64,000 nt of DNA, from NCBI GenBank assembly GCA_001695595.3, contig MBPM02000003.1:2294001-2358000 (forward strand), read 5' to 3'. Numbering within the stretch: the stretch's first letter is position 1; every line of letters begins with the position of its first letter. The DNA is from Plasmopara viticola (Eukaryota; Oomycota; Peronosporomycetes; Peronosporales; Peronosporaceae). Below the pieces are notes generated by a model. That model ran no database searches. It worked only from the letters and a program-made list of their open reading frames with translations, and was not told where the DNA came from. Made by a program: the position numbers and the translations under genes. Shown piece by piece: positions 45,997 through 57,287 of this stretch.

Positions 45997-46202
45997 CGAA
46001 TCGTTGTGCGAGACTGTTGACGATTGTGCCGCATTATAGCCGCCTGTATCTTTGCTGGTAGTGTTTGATCACTGGATCAAAAAGATAATTTTATATCCCA
46101 TCAACATTTCAGTAAAAACACGTATACAGTTCGTGGTTGGCTTTTTTGCTGCGCAAAGAGACTTGTTTGTGTTAGTACGAAGGTGATCCAAGGTTACTAA
46201 AT

Positions 46203-46274
46203 GCGCACGTAGCTTGCCGATAGAGCGTTCGATTGCAGCTCGAATCGTCACTGGTCCAATAGTGGTCTCGCACT
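46203..46274 (+). pseudogene. decayed tRNA-Cys copy with intact anticodon arm
   Basis: The anticodon arm UUCGA-UUGCAGC-UCGAA is perfect. The acceptor stem has three mismatches and box A is disrupted (GCTTGCCGATA). Confidence 0.7.
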
Positions 46275-46439
46275 TCGAGCCGTTAAGCGAGGTTGTTTAT
46301 GCAAATTATTCTGTCAAGTATTACTTGCTCATATAGTGTTTGCTAGATCGATCAGCTAGACATCCTTTCAGCATTTCTAAGAATTACGCCCCGAATTAAG
46401 ACACTATGAACAAGGTGTCAACTAGCTTGCATTGGCAGT

Positions 46440-47690
46440 ATATATTCGGCACTTTCGTATAGGCGGTAACGGAATTGTTCCAAACCATGAAACAGTTCAG
46501 TCGATTTTTTGTAGAAGAAGACCAATAAACACGCTTTCTAAGCCATAGTGAGTACACCACGTATCAACGACACCTAATTTGGCATTGATTCCGAGACAAG
46601 CAGAGCGGCGCGGGTCGTAGCGCAAGTTAGGCTTCGAGTAATCGAGTCGCGAGTCGAGTGATGTATTTGAGTGTCCACGCAATTAGTGCGTTGCATAATC
46701 TGCAAATTGATCAGTCGGAAGCATAGAAGGAGCGATTGCGTTTTGTATCTATCGACAGGTGTATACGCATTTTGATTGTAGACGGAAGCACGATGAATCG
46801 TCACCTTTACAGCAAGATATCGTCCCGGCACCGACAACTATACCTTCTTTGCAGCCGTGTCGGTACCAAAAAAGCAGAGCGTAGCGGCGTCAGGGCTCCA
46901 CTAATGCGACCGTGCGTGGGTCGGTCAAGCCGCGTGTAACTGCCACTGACGAAGAGCATATGAACAAATTATGAGCAGAGGTAAAACTTAGACGTATTAT
47001 ATTGCTGTGCTTCAGCAAATTTGGTTTCTTGGACGCCTTTTAGTGAGGTTTAGTCAGTGAAATGTCAATTAAGAGGTGACCATTTTGCGTTTGTGTTCAC
47101 GGTCATAGACGAGACAACGTTCTAGGCGTGTTGTTATTCCGGCCCAACTTTAGCAGCGACCGCAGACAGCTCCAGCCACTTTCGTAGCCAAGAAGTCAGC
47201 ATTCAACCGAATCTTTAGCACCGACGAGGCTACCCTTTAAGCTTACGAAGCACTTCAAGGCCGTCAAGAAGGTAACCTTGCCACTGTACGTCACCCCACT
47301 GCTCTATTTGAAGCTCTTTTAACTTAAAACGCAGAAGCCGTAGCCGTGTGTTTGGATGCAAGAAGCGCATGTACTGTGCTGGAATCCTTTCAACTCGTTG
47401 GCCTGCAAAGTACTGAATCCAAAGGTCAATTCTATTAAGTATCGGAGCAATGGACAAGAGCTTAAGCTCGAATATACTGAAAACCTTCGACGCGCGCGCA
47501 AGCTCCGTAATCGAGTCAGAGTGGGTCCACCACTTGGTACTCGTCTTAGAAATAACCATGGCAAATAAATTGTAGCAGCATATCCATGATACGCTTCCTC
47601 TTTGGTCATAAAGGCTATCCGACCTGTGCATGATTGACGACATCAATTGACTTTCAGCCAACCAAGCCATTGCGACTGCAGCCTGTCATG
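46440..47690 (-). mobile_element. retroelement fragment, element 5 (minus strand)
   Basis: The ORF1 C-terminal domain at 47230-47670 (KWWTHSDSITELARASK, RFLHPNTRLRLLR, VQWQGYLLDGLEVLRKLKG) is followed leftwards by ORF2 start relics (TVNTN, VQETKFAEAQ near 47030). Endonuclease pieces follow (SVPGRYLAVKVT, NAYTPVDR, TSLDSRLDYSKPNLRYD, 46497-46837). It is truncated at both ends and broken. Confidence 0.75.
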
Positions 47691-48500
47691 ACATTAATTG
47701 CAGCAAAGCAACATCAAACGAACTCACAAGCAGCCACCTCACTGCAGCGTAGTCCGAAACAAAAAAAGATGGAATTCTTTAGCAAGAAGCTCAGCATGAT
47801 TTGCCGCTCAACTGGAATCAGCTTGTAAACCCCACAAGTTCCTCTAACGATATTCTGTCAGTAGCAACGTTTTGAAAGTCAAGCGGAATGTTTTTGCTCT
47901 CCGCAGTCCCAAGAGCAGTATGAAGACACCAATGACGTATCTTATAAACGAAAAAACCTCAATCGGATACGCAACAGTCTTCAACATCAAGAAGCGCAGC
48001 CGCAGAGACATCGACTTCTCAGATCTGCTTACCAAAATATAGCCTCAATTACTTGACGAAACCGCAACTAACAATTGTATTGAGACATGGAAGTCGATCT
48101 CGAGCTCATAGCCATCGCTGCACGTAAGCAATATGTCATGCGCAAGCAGATTGTACCAGTGGCCGTGGCACGTCTCGTAGGGTAATAACCGCATAGGAGT
48201 CGGAATTTTCATGAAAAAACAAAGATAAAAGCAGCAATTAATTCGTCGATCCCAGGGCAATGATCAATGATGAAAATACTGCGCTGCTTGATACGCTACC
48301 AAGTCGTCTCGTGCTTGCAGACGTAAGGTTGGTGGCATCTTGATAGTGCGACAAATTCAGATCTCGTGATGAAGCCGACAGCTCATTATCCGATGGCTTC
48401 ACCGGTGCGTTGTCCCTATAAATGGCAGATGACCATTGCATCATCGATGAAATCGCGCAACTGCATGCAAAAACCACGTCTTAAAGTTACGTAACTGCAG
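47691..48500 (+). mobile_element. retroelement fragment, element 6 (plus strand, ORF1 only)
   Basis: Plus-strand relics match element 1 ORF1: INLxNIKKRSRRDIDFSDLLTK near 47980-48040, IVPVAVARL-like sequence, and MINDENTALLDTLPSRL near 48260-48310. It abuts element 5 head to head at ~47690, so ORF1 sequence reads outward on both sides. Confidence 0.65.
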
Positions 48501-50502
48501 AAGACACAAATGCGGTCTTGTCGGCAAAATAAGGATAGTGTTTGCGACGTATCGTATCAAAGCGAAAGGTGGCACTACCAGCCTCCAGAAGTCTTGTAAC
48601 ATTATTTGTTTTTATGTAAAGAAATCGTTGCCTAATCATTCGTTAAGCTTATCGAACCTAAAATGAGTACAGATCGAGCACGATCGAGCACGGTGTTAGA
48701 TGGTTATATTAGGCTTCTTCTGCATTTCCACCTTTCAGCTTCAATTACTCGACAGCAGATAAGGTACTTATGTTTTGACCAAAGCTTTACTCTGCCAAGC
48801 CACCCCTCTTCTTTACTTGCTCTGACGAAAGACATAATTGGTCTCATAACTTCCTGTACACCTCCTCTGAGCAAGCTTCGATTTGACCTCATCGCACTCA
48901 ATTTCACGCCTTAGCGGCGTAGTCATCCTTGTAATTCTGTACGCTACCTATTTTAAAATCCAGATTATAGAGAATTGAAGTAAGGTTTTGGCCGTGTGAT
49001 ATATTACAGTGATTTATCAGGTAAATTGTTGAAATGCTAGTCATTTAATACGAAGTCAGCAGCAGAAAGCTCCGCTTGTACCCGTCTCGTTAAAAGATCA
49101 ACTAAGTGAATTGTAGCGGCCACGTTTTTGACGTGATCTAATTCATTGATTTGTCTACTCACTTTAATTATCCATGCTTAGTGCAACTCGATTAATAGTC
49201 CTTGGTAGCAAACTTCTTTTTTTTGTCAATATTATATTTTATAATATTAGTGATATAAAACAAGTATTTCAAAGCTAATTTTAGTACTCGTAGTCTTACT
49301 AATGCCAGCGTGAGCAAATTTTGTCCTTACTGGACGAGAGGCGACCGCAATATTCTGCTAATTCAATAAGCAATCAAACATTACTGTCATTAGATGGAAT
49401 CCCAATTTTGGCAATTGCAAGCCATGTGGCAGATTAGAAAGCACCTTATTCATTAGCGCGGTGCGACAAAGCCATATTTAACCTATGTCAAAACTGCATC
49501 AAGACATACTGTAAAATCTTGCTGAATGTGATGTTTCCATCAAACACGGTCGTGTTTTCTTCCTAGTGAAGCAAGCGAGGACAACAAGGAAGGCACTGCG
49601 TGAAGTAAATACAAAAAATCATGCTACTGGTTTCACTGAGTTCTTCCGGATATACATGCTCTACCATGTGTAAATGACATTTTTGGATGTTATGCACCAA
49701 CTTTGAACGTAAAGCATTCATGACGGCTAGCCATGTCAGCACCTCATGGACAAAGGCCTGCTGTGGTAATAATTACTTAAATAAAAGGCATCAAGTGACG
49801 GCTGGATATGTCAACACCTTGTGGACCAAAGCTGTGGTCATTTTATAATGGTTTTTTTTCTGAATGAAGCCACGCTCGATGGCTTACTGTTGATAAGGTC
49901 CTAGTTCTCATCCCTTTTCGTACCATTTTTGAGCTAAAGCCTGCTATCTTTGTTCTTGCTCGCAGCGTCTTCAAAGAGAGTAGCAATACGGTTTTATTTG
50001 TGCCGTTCTTGGCTTTTGACGTCTTCGTATTCGTAAATCCTAAAAGCAACACAAACGGCTTTAAAATAGTTAATTTAACCAAATTGACCTTTGAATCACG
50101 CTTCCAGCGCCTTCAGCTCCCCTTTAGCCGCTAGGCATAGATAGACGAGCAATCTTTCTTGTATGTGCCTCACATGCTCCAGATAGATTGCATAGCCATC
50201 AGTTTCTGCACCGTGACCAAACCAACACCTTTAATGTCGTTGAATCCGCGACAATTCCCATGCTTTTGGTTGTTGCAAGAGCGAAGTGGGCGCAACAACC
50301 GAAACTTGGCACATTACATCTCACCAAAATCTGGGTAGAATTCAAAAATGTATAGCCTAGCCTCGTGTCTTAATTTACATTTAATTTTGCCCAACAACTA
50401 TCGTCTTTTCTCAAGAAGATTACCAAAAAGTCCAGAAGGATATTTCTTACGATAACACTTGGTAAGGTGACAACTTATTTACCACAGATAAATGACAAAC
50501 CT
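48501..50502. other. AT-rich intergenic stretch
   Basis: No supported gene. Short frames here have no recognisable motif. It marks the change from the repeat graveyard to gene space. Confidence 0.55.
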
Positions 50503-51373
50503 ATGGCGCTCAAGCCGGGACGACGTGCAAAGCGCGACGACCCAGTATACCAAGCAATTTCTGCACGTATCATTGCGGACGGTGGCGGTATACAAATGTC
50601 TTTTTTTACAAAATTCTTGTTGTAACTAATTCCCGATTGACACAGATAGCGATGGTCGTGTGCGCGTGGGAATTTGCTGCCGCAATAATCCGAAGCAACG
50701 GCACAAGATTAGAATTCATGCTAATTTTTCCCCAGTTTGCATTGTTTCTCACCATGGCAGCTCATATATTTGCTACTACTAAGCTATGCATCCGCATACA
50801 CGTACGTATGGTAAGTAATATGAGTGATTACATATCTTGCTAATTATGACGTCTTCTTCATCTTGTAGTTGATCATCACCACTATAATTATAGTCCCCGT
50901 GATTATTAGTGGTATAATTTTCTCGAGCTTTCATCTCGGCGCCGGTCTATGTTGCTGCAGTCGCTCGTTCTGGTACGTAGTCCTTATGCAACAATTTTCG
51001 ATTCTTACTCTAATTCTGGTAGCCCAGTAACGCTACCCCCTGGTCCAAAATTTGACACGAGCGCATGTGAGGTTTTCGTGAACAACTGGTAAGTGTTTTA
51101 TGATGAGCAAATATTTTGTCGTCATTTCACATGCTTTTTTTGTGAAGCTATATGGCGTTCATCCGAAAAATTGCACACTTTTACGGAGCCGCAAGCTTAA
51201 ATCTTCCACTGGTACGATTTGTAAGAGTACCTTTTTGCCTTTGGTGGGACTCTGACATGGATAAAATTTGTTAGGCTACGATAATATTCGCGACTTTGTC
51301 CAGAGATACTCGTCAAAGCGAAGGTCGCAGGCATTGTCAGACGTTCCTGGACAAGACCCGTCAGCATGAATAA
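50503..51373 (+). CDS. six-exon gene for an unrecognised multi-pass membrane protein (192 aa)
   Basis: Inferred exons are 50503-50587, 50650-50810, 50869-50972, 51023-51088, 51148-51211 and 51275-51373. All five introns are 50-63 nt, start GT (mostly GTAAGT or GTACG) and end AG, and every join keeps one frame to a TAA. The product starts MALKPGRRAKRDDPVYQ. Hydrophobic segments fall at about residues 28-40, 50-72, 83-100 and 145-165. A Cys run (LCCCSRSF) and a charged tail (RDTRQSEGRRHC) are also present. This looks like a small integral membrane protein. I do not recognise the family. An upstream exon cannot be excluded. The consistent phases over five joins make chance unlikely. Confidence 0.65.
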
Positions 51374-53466
51374 ATACTCGTTTAGCAGAGCTATCGTTGA
51401 TGAAGTTCAAATGACCCATTCATGTCACTATACTCGCCTTCACTACGACAGCGATAGCGTATATTATACGCGTCACAGACTTCACTACTTATTTCAAAAA
51501 TACTTCAAACTAAACGTGAAATAAACAAAATATCTTCTTCGATTATAACCATCTCCAACTTCACAAACCATGTCGGCTAATTAATCTGCGATATCCTTCT
51601 ATTCGTTCTTGTGGGATAGCATATTGGCTAATGTAAGCTAGCGATGTGATTGGGTGAGATCAATGGAGATGCAGATACTACAGCTATGAAGGTGATACGG
51701 ATAGCCTTCAGCACCAAGCTGATCCCACTATCTAGATAACCATCACTTTGTCCATATCCTGATCGATCACTCACGGCTTCTACATTTTTATGCAGAGCTT
51801 CTTACTTTAAAATAATCTGTTCAGTATGTTTGGAGGTCAAAATTTGTGCTTTATATGATAAAATGATCAAGTAAAAATAACGAAGAGAATACATACAGTG
51901 AGAACTTTTGGGCATCAAACTCGTTTTCATGACCCTCAAGTCACAAAATCACACTTAAAATGTCTTCTCAATTCCACCTATAGCTCTGAATAAGACATTT
52001 GCGAAGAAAATATCGCACTTTTTGTAGCGGTTTAGAAAACTTCGCTTTGGCCCGTTGTCGATCAATAGCGAACGGACACCATCTCAATGGCAGTGAGCCT
52101 CGACTAATACACAACTATGTACGCTCTCTTCCAGGGGAGTCATATTGGCCCTGAGACCTAATAGGAGGTATTTTTTGTACAGAAATTCATGTATGATAAA
52201 GAGAAGAGCACTAAATAAGAGTTCGTTTACTTAGTTTACTTAAATAGCGCTAACATCAAGCAAGCTTAAATAGATGAAATATTATATAACTCAAATTTAG
52301 CAAAGCCAGTGAGCAGGTACAGGTACCAAATTTTATAGCTAAGCCACTTCCACAGCTTCTTTTTTCCTTAAAATTCAATGAAACTCCCCACACTAACTCA
52401 CACGAAACTTTATTATGGAAGACAAAGAAGCACCACTTCGAACGAGCTCGCGACCAAATTAATTAAACTGCAGCCTTCGACACTCACGCTCAGGCGCTTG
52501 CTATCGAACATGTGCTAAAGTCGCTGCTGTATTTTGCATCGTAATTCGGATAATTTACGCTGTAAAACCTTTTTCATGCAAAGTCAAAGATGCCTGTGTG
52601 CAGCGTTTCGATCAAATATTAATCTTTTTCCCTCTTCAGCTTTGCAAGCGAAAGCTGCAGTATCAACCCACCCCTCTGTTTCTTCATTTTCACCGACTTA
52701 TGCACTTTAATATCACTTACTGGGTAGTATAAACTGAACCCGTTACCAATTTAGTGTCTTCCGCATCTTCGTCACTCAAAACATACAGCTGACTTGAACG
52801 ATCATCACGCATAAAGTAGAAAAGCAATCTACTTTGACCAGTCACATACTTCGCATGCACTGTGACTATGAAGGCAAGATTAGAGTACTGCGCTTTATTT
52901 AAGAGCCTTGCGAATCAGCACACACCGGTACAGACACAGCATAAATTTTTCGTCCTGATGAACAATGTAATGCGCTTCGTGTTACTTCTTTCAAAATAAG
53001 ATTACCGACAACTTTCTTTGTCTCCATAAGCTGATCAAAATTTAATGTTAAGAGCTCGTAAAATAATAACTAATTGCACGCATGTGACGGCAAGGTGCAC
53101 TCAAAAACTGCCTCAGTAAAATTTGAAAAGACGTAAGCTGATGAGAAAAAAGGTGCTAAAGATCATGCAAATATGAGTGAATCGAGTTGGCGATACAACG
53201 ACAGCGGCATATTAAAAAGTTACCGTACGTGATGGTTGTAGCTAGAGGCTAGATTGATATCTCGTTGACAAACAGCGACATTTAGCCAGCGCCACTATAG
53301 GTAGCAAACATACTTTAAAATCGCTATAATAGTGACACATATCATTGAGTCTGACGTTGCATCAGTAGCAAAAGGATTGGTGCATGTAGTGTTATATACG
53401 TCAAAACAAAACTCACTCTTGATTTTCAACCTCTACATTACAAGAAGTAGCGTACATTTTAGTTAT
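51374..53466. other. AT-rich intergenic stretch
   Basis: No frame, RNA gene or repeat that I can support. Confidence 0.55.
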
Positions 53467-53955
53467 TTAAACGTGTGTGAGGGCGTCGGCGATGAAGAGA
53501 GCAGCACCAGCACCACCCATAATCACTATGAGGGATATGATCATACCCGTAACATCATGATGGACCCCACTTGGATGGTCTTTCGTTAAAGATGCCTCCA
53601 GCCGCTCGCCCAATTGTCCAGGGGAAGCTTGCAGTGAAAGTTTCCTGACCTCATTGTTCTTTAAAGACTTGGCCTTTTTAGCAACATTAGGGTTCTTCCG
53701 AACAATCTTGGCGATCCTCTCGAGTAAACGCTTATAGGCGTCAATCAGAGCTTGCAGTCCCATCTCATTGTTCGGTGCGTCAGTAGCTATGTCTTGATCA
53801 CCAGCTGTTTGTATCCTAGCAACAACGTTGCGGTTAGCGAGATCCCCACGTAAACTTTTGTATGCTCCATCAGCTCCCCGAGTCGATATCTCAGCATTGG
53901 CAAAGGAGCTGTAGCTCCCGAGGCAAATGACCGGAAGAAGTACCGTCAAACGCAT
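53467..53955 (-). CDS. secreted RXLR-like effector candidate with C-terminal membrane segment (162 aa)
   Basis: Single exon, with ATG at 53955. Residues 1-21 form a signal peptide (Leu/Val-rich core, SFANA before the likely cut). KSLR at 33-36 sits where oomycete effectors carry RXLR, but the first Arg is Lys, and no clear EER follows. The middle, from about 65 to 110, is predicted helical and strongly basic (KRLLERIAKIVRK, KKAKSLKNNE). Residues 137-155 form a hydrophobic segment (MIISLIVIMGGAGAALFIA), which suggests a tail-type membrane anchor in the target cell. Family knowledge: such proteins are delivered into plant cells during infection. The role here is inferred from layout only. It stands alone in AT-rich sequence, as many effectors do. 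Alternative: a secreted membrane protein unrelated to infection. Confidence 0.65.
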   Translation of the reverse strand: MRLTVLLPVICLGSYSSFANAEISTRGADGAYKSLRGDLANRNVVARIQTAGDQDIATDAPNNEMGLQALIDAYKRLLERIAKIVRKNPNVAKKAKSLKNNEVRKLSLQASPGQLGERLEASLTKDHPSGVHHDVTGMIISLIVIMGGAGAALFIADALTHV

Positions 53956-53961
53956 TTAGTC

Positions 53962-53974
53962 GATTTGTGAAGTG
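53962..53974 (-). promoter_or_regulatory. possible oomycete initiator element for the effector gene
   Basis: Minus strand CACTTCACAAATC matches most positions of the oomycete Inr consensus (CATTYYNCAWTTT). It lies only ~7 nt before the ATG, which is short even for oomycetes. Confidence 0.25.
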
Positions 53975-53975
53975 T

Positions 53976-55940
53976 ACCACATATGTTATCCCAAGACCTG
54001 GCTATAGTCAATATATTATACTTATTAATATTGGCCTCTGGTTAGCTCATCGTTTGCCACAATACTTTGCACTCGCCACAAAAAAATCAACGCATTTCTT
54101 CACCATGTAATATCCAACGTATTCCACTATGAATGTGCATGCACCGATTTCAACTCCAATTTACGCCTTCTTGGATCAAGCGACAGGTGCAATGGATGCG
54201 TATGTGCAACAGAGTGGATATGTTGCTTTTACGAACTGACCGCCAAGGCAGACACCGAGAGCAATCTAAAGCGCGTAAACCAGGTCGAGCTAGGAGCTCT
54301 TGCTCCTCATGAAGAAGACTCGAGGTCAAGGCGAGAGCGAAAGCGAAAGCGGTCTGTTTGGTGCTCCTTGACCGCTAAGGTTAGAGACACTTCTATTTGG
54401 AGTGGTTTGCAAAGAATAGGCTCCCTGACGGGCTTCAGAAGCCTTTTGTTAATCGTCATAGATTTTTAGCCTCACAAAGCTCGTGAGAGCTGCTAAAGGG
54501 CTCCAATATGACCGACCACAGGCCATTGTAAAATAAAAAGCACTTTGAAAGACGAGGTCTTTGAATCGTATGTTGAAGTATGATAGGAAAGCCTGTAAAC
54601 GTGAGACGAGCAAATACACCTAAAGCTCTTGGATAGCTAGCAGACTAGAAGTGAAGCCGCTTTCTACACAAGTGCTAAAAATTTCACTTGTATACAGGAA
54701 AAATAGTTAACAGCGACGAAACAATAAAGCGGTTGTTATAAAGCCGCCAAAATACTTGATTTACCATATGAGTCCAAGTCGGATTAACATTAGCGTTATT
54801 TCGAAAGGTACGCAATTCTGCATCACCATGCTTCATCATCCAAGTGTTCTCGATATACTTTTAGAACTTAAAATTTTCAGCATCACCCGAGTCAAAAATT
54901 TTAGCGACCAGTCACTCGAGCCTATTCAAAGCACAAATACTTAATTACCCCGACGAAATTTATGGTGTCACTTGACCATCGTTCCCTCATTGCCAAAGAA
55001 AACGTTTTTGGACTATAGAAGCTCTACACGTAAGACCATATTGCCTATCTCTCTAGCCAAATTTCAAGCTACAATAAATTGCCTCTTCATCGTCTTGAAC
55101 ATTGCCATATCATAGAAATTGTGGACTGATTAAAATGTTCTCTTGATTGCAATCGACACAAAGTGCAGGAAAGGCTCGTAATAATTCGTTGCCTTACCGG
55201 TAGGTTGCACGTAATACATACGCAAGTACAGCTCAAGCATGTTGTTGTACATAAGGAATCACGATATGGTGAATCTGCACCCACACGCGGCTTTGAAAAA
55301 AGAAGACGCTTGCTGATGGCGCATCTAGAGTTTCGAGTTAAGTCTGCTCACTTGATGCAAAAAGTCACGATTGTAATCGGTACGGGGAAAGAAAGAGGCG
55401 CGAACTATATGTAAGACATCGGTACACGAAGGATCAAAGCCACCTAATTAGCAATACCAATTAAAGATTAATTGAAAGTGAACTAGCTCCACCAACGGGT
55501 ACACAAGGCGATACACCAAAAATGTCCCATCGTATTGGGAGTATCTTCTTCGTAGTCGTTCTTTTGAAGCACACAGAGTGATAGAACCTTGCAAGTTTTG
55601 TAAGAGCTATATTACTGCATTGAAGTGTGTGACCGAATCATCCCGTGACTCGAAATCCTATATAAAGATAAGAATCTGCCTACGAAATTGGAACAAGGGT
55701 CGGATACGTTATTGGAAGTTGATATAAATACTCGCTGAATGGGTTGACATTTGAATCGATAAATAGAGGAACGAGATTTTAAAAATTGGTGGCTGGTAAG
55801 ATTGATATAGAAGTGAAATTAGATCAAATAGTATCAAGTGGTAGGATATCTAGATTTTTACTAACCACCCCAGAAAAGTGTCGCGTTCAAGGTGGTTCGA
55901 TTCTGAGTGGTAAAACCCTGAAGATTAACTCAATATGAGA
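53976..55940. other. intergenic stretch with no supported gene
   Basis: A 37-codon frame from the ATG at about 54129 (MNVHAPISTPIY) and a following basic stretch look mildly coding-like, but I cannot connect or identify them. Confidence 0.45.
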
Positions 55941-56149
55941 ATAGGTATTCTGCGGTGGTGTCAGTGCGAAATTGAACCCTTATACCGCCCTTACGATAGC
56001 GAGTGAAACTTTTGAGCGCGGTTCTAAGCGCATGCAAGCAGCGGTCGTACGTTTAAGCTTGGACAACGGTTTAATGAACCAGTTCCATTTAATAGACGTC
56101 ACGCGAGGATATTCACCTGAGATTCATCCTGGTGCGCGAAGCAGGTGAG
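55941..56149 (+). other. unidentified coding-like fragment
   Basis: An open frame of ~68 codons with protein-like composition (LNPYTALTIASETFERGSKR, DNGLMNQFHLIDVTRGY). It lacks an ATG near its start and ends at a TGA. No family recognised. It could be an exon or a degraded gene. Confidence 0.3.
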
Positions 56150-56477
56150 CGTATATTTCTCAGCGCAATGGTGTGTGAGACCCGTTTCTCTCGTCAAACC
56201 CCTTACAAAGAGATTGAGCTAACCTTTCACGGGACTGCGATTTGAGTGCTGAATTGACGAGGGGTGAGTTACAGTCCCTTGACACAGCATTAGAGACTGC
56301 GATCACTGAACTCATCCGAGGAATTTACCGAGGATTATCATATCTGACATCTTTCTCTTTGTCTGGACTCCGATACGAGTGACCTCAAAATGAGGAACCT
56401 TTAGGTCGTGTATTTCTCTTTAGAAATCATGCGCATCCCTGTCCTTTTGGGTGAGGTATTTTGCATAGTCTGTTAGT

Positions 56478-56768
56478 CTCAACTTTAACAAGTTTATAGG
56501 CTTCATCCCGGGTTGTGAGACTATTCCGATTATTCGTCATAATCCTGAGGCTTGTTTGCGTCTCTATAGGGTGCTCGGTACAATCATCGCCCACATGCAA
56601 TGGAGCCTGTGGATCACCGAAGAAGTCAAAGGTAAGCGATCGAGATTGATAGGAAGGCTTTTCCAGCTCCTTCCTCTCCTGGGCAACTCAGTTGCAGGCG
56701 TTTTACAGCTCGCCATATACGTCACAGGCGCAGTTGCATACGCAGTTTTTTTGCTGGTGCAGCCTTAG
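56478..56768 (+). other. unidentified coding-like fragment with hydrophobic C-terminus
   Basis: Open frame reading FNKFIGFIPGCETIPIIRHN, then ACLRLYRVLG, then a C-terminus with two hydrophobic stretches (LLPLLGNSVAGVLQLAIYV, GAVAYAVFLLVQP) before TAG. The first ATG in frame (56595) would give 57 residues. It may belong with the fragment at 55941-56149 as remains of one gene. Family unknown. Confidence 0.3.
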
Positions 56769-57287
56769 GCGCAGAAGCGAAACGCATTTGTGAAAGTCAA
56801 AGCAATTTTTGTCGGCATCGGCTGGCCCATTGATTTGACGCGATTGACTGGCAGCCCTGTTTGGTATTAAACGATATTTGGTATGGAAGTCACAAAGCGA
56901 TATATTTTACTCATATCTCTCATATTGTAGAGAAATTCGAGTCCGAGTGGGAGATAGCTACATAGACAGACATGAGCATTTGTGGTAAGTAGCACTCAAA
57001 TTGTAAGCTGCATAGGCGATGAGGAGGATACCAGATTTGGTAGAATCCTGCCAAAATTACAAAATGAACTTGGTGCACATCAAGAAAAAAATAAAAAAAT
57101 AATGTATCAGATAAAAATTTAATAAATAATGTATCAGATAAAAAGATGTCGAAATCTTTTGCACGATAGACCCGTCTCGTTTTGTGGTACGAGTTGTGGG
57201 ACTTTTTTGTACAGACATTGATTCTATCAAACGTATTCTACTTCTTCCAAAGCGTGCTTTTTCAATTGCATACAAAGATTGTTTTTC

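Noticed and set aside
56919..57287. Additional upstream exon of the RMND1-like gene
   Set aside because: The frame upstream of 57288 is short and AT-rich, and no splice-consistent exon with an ATG was found.
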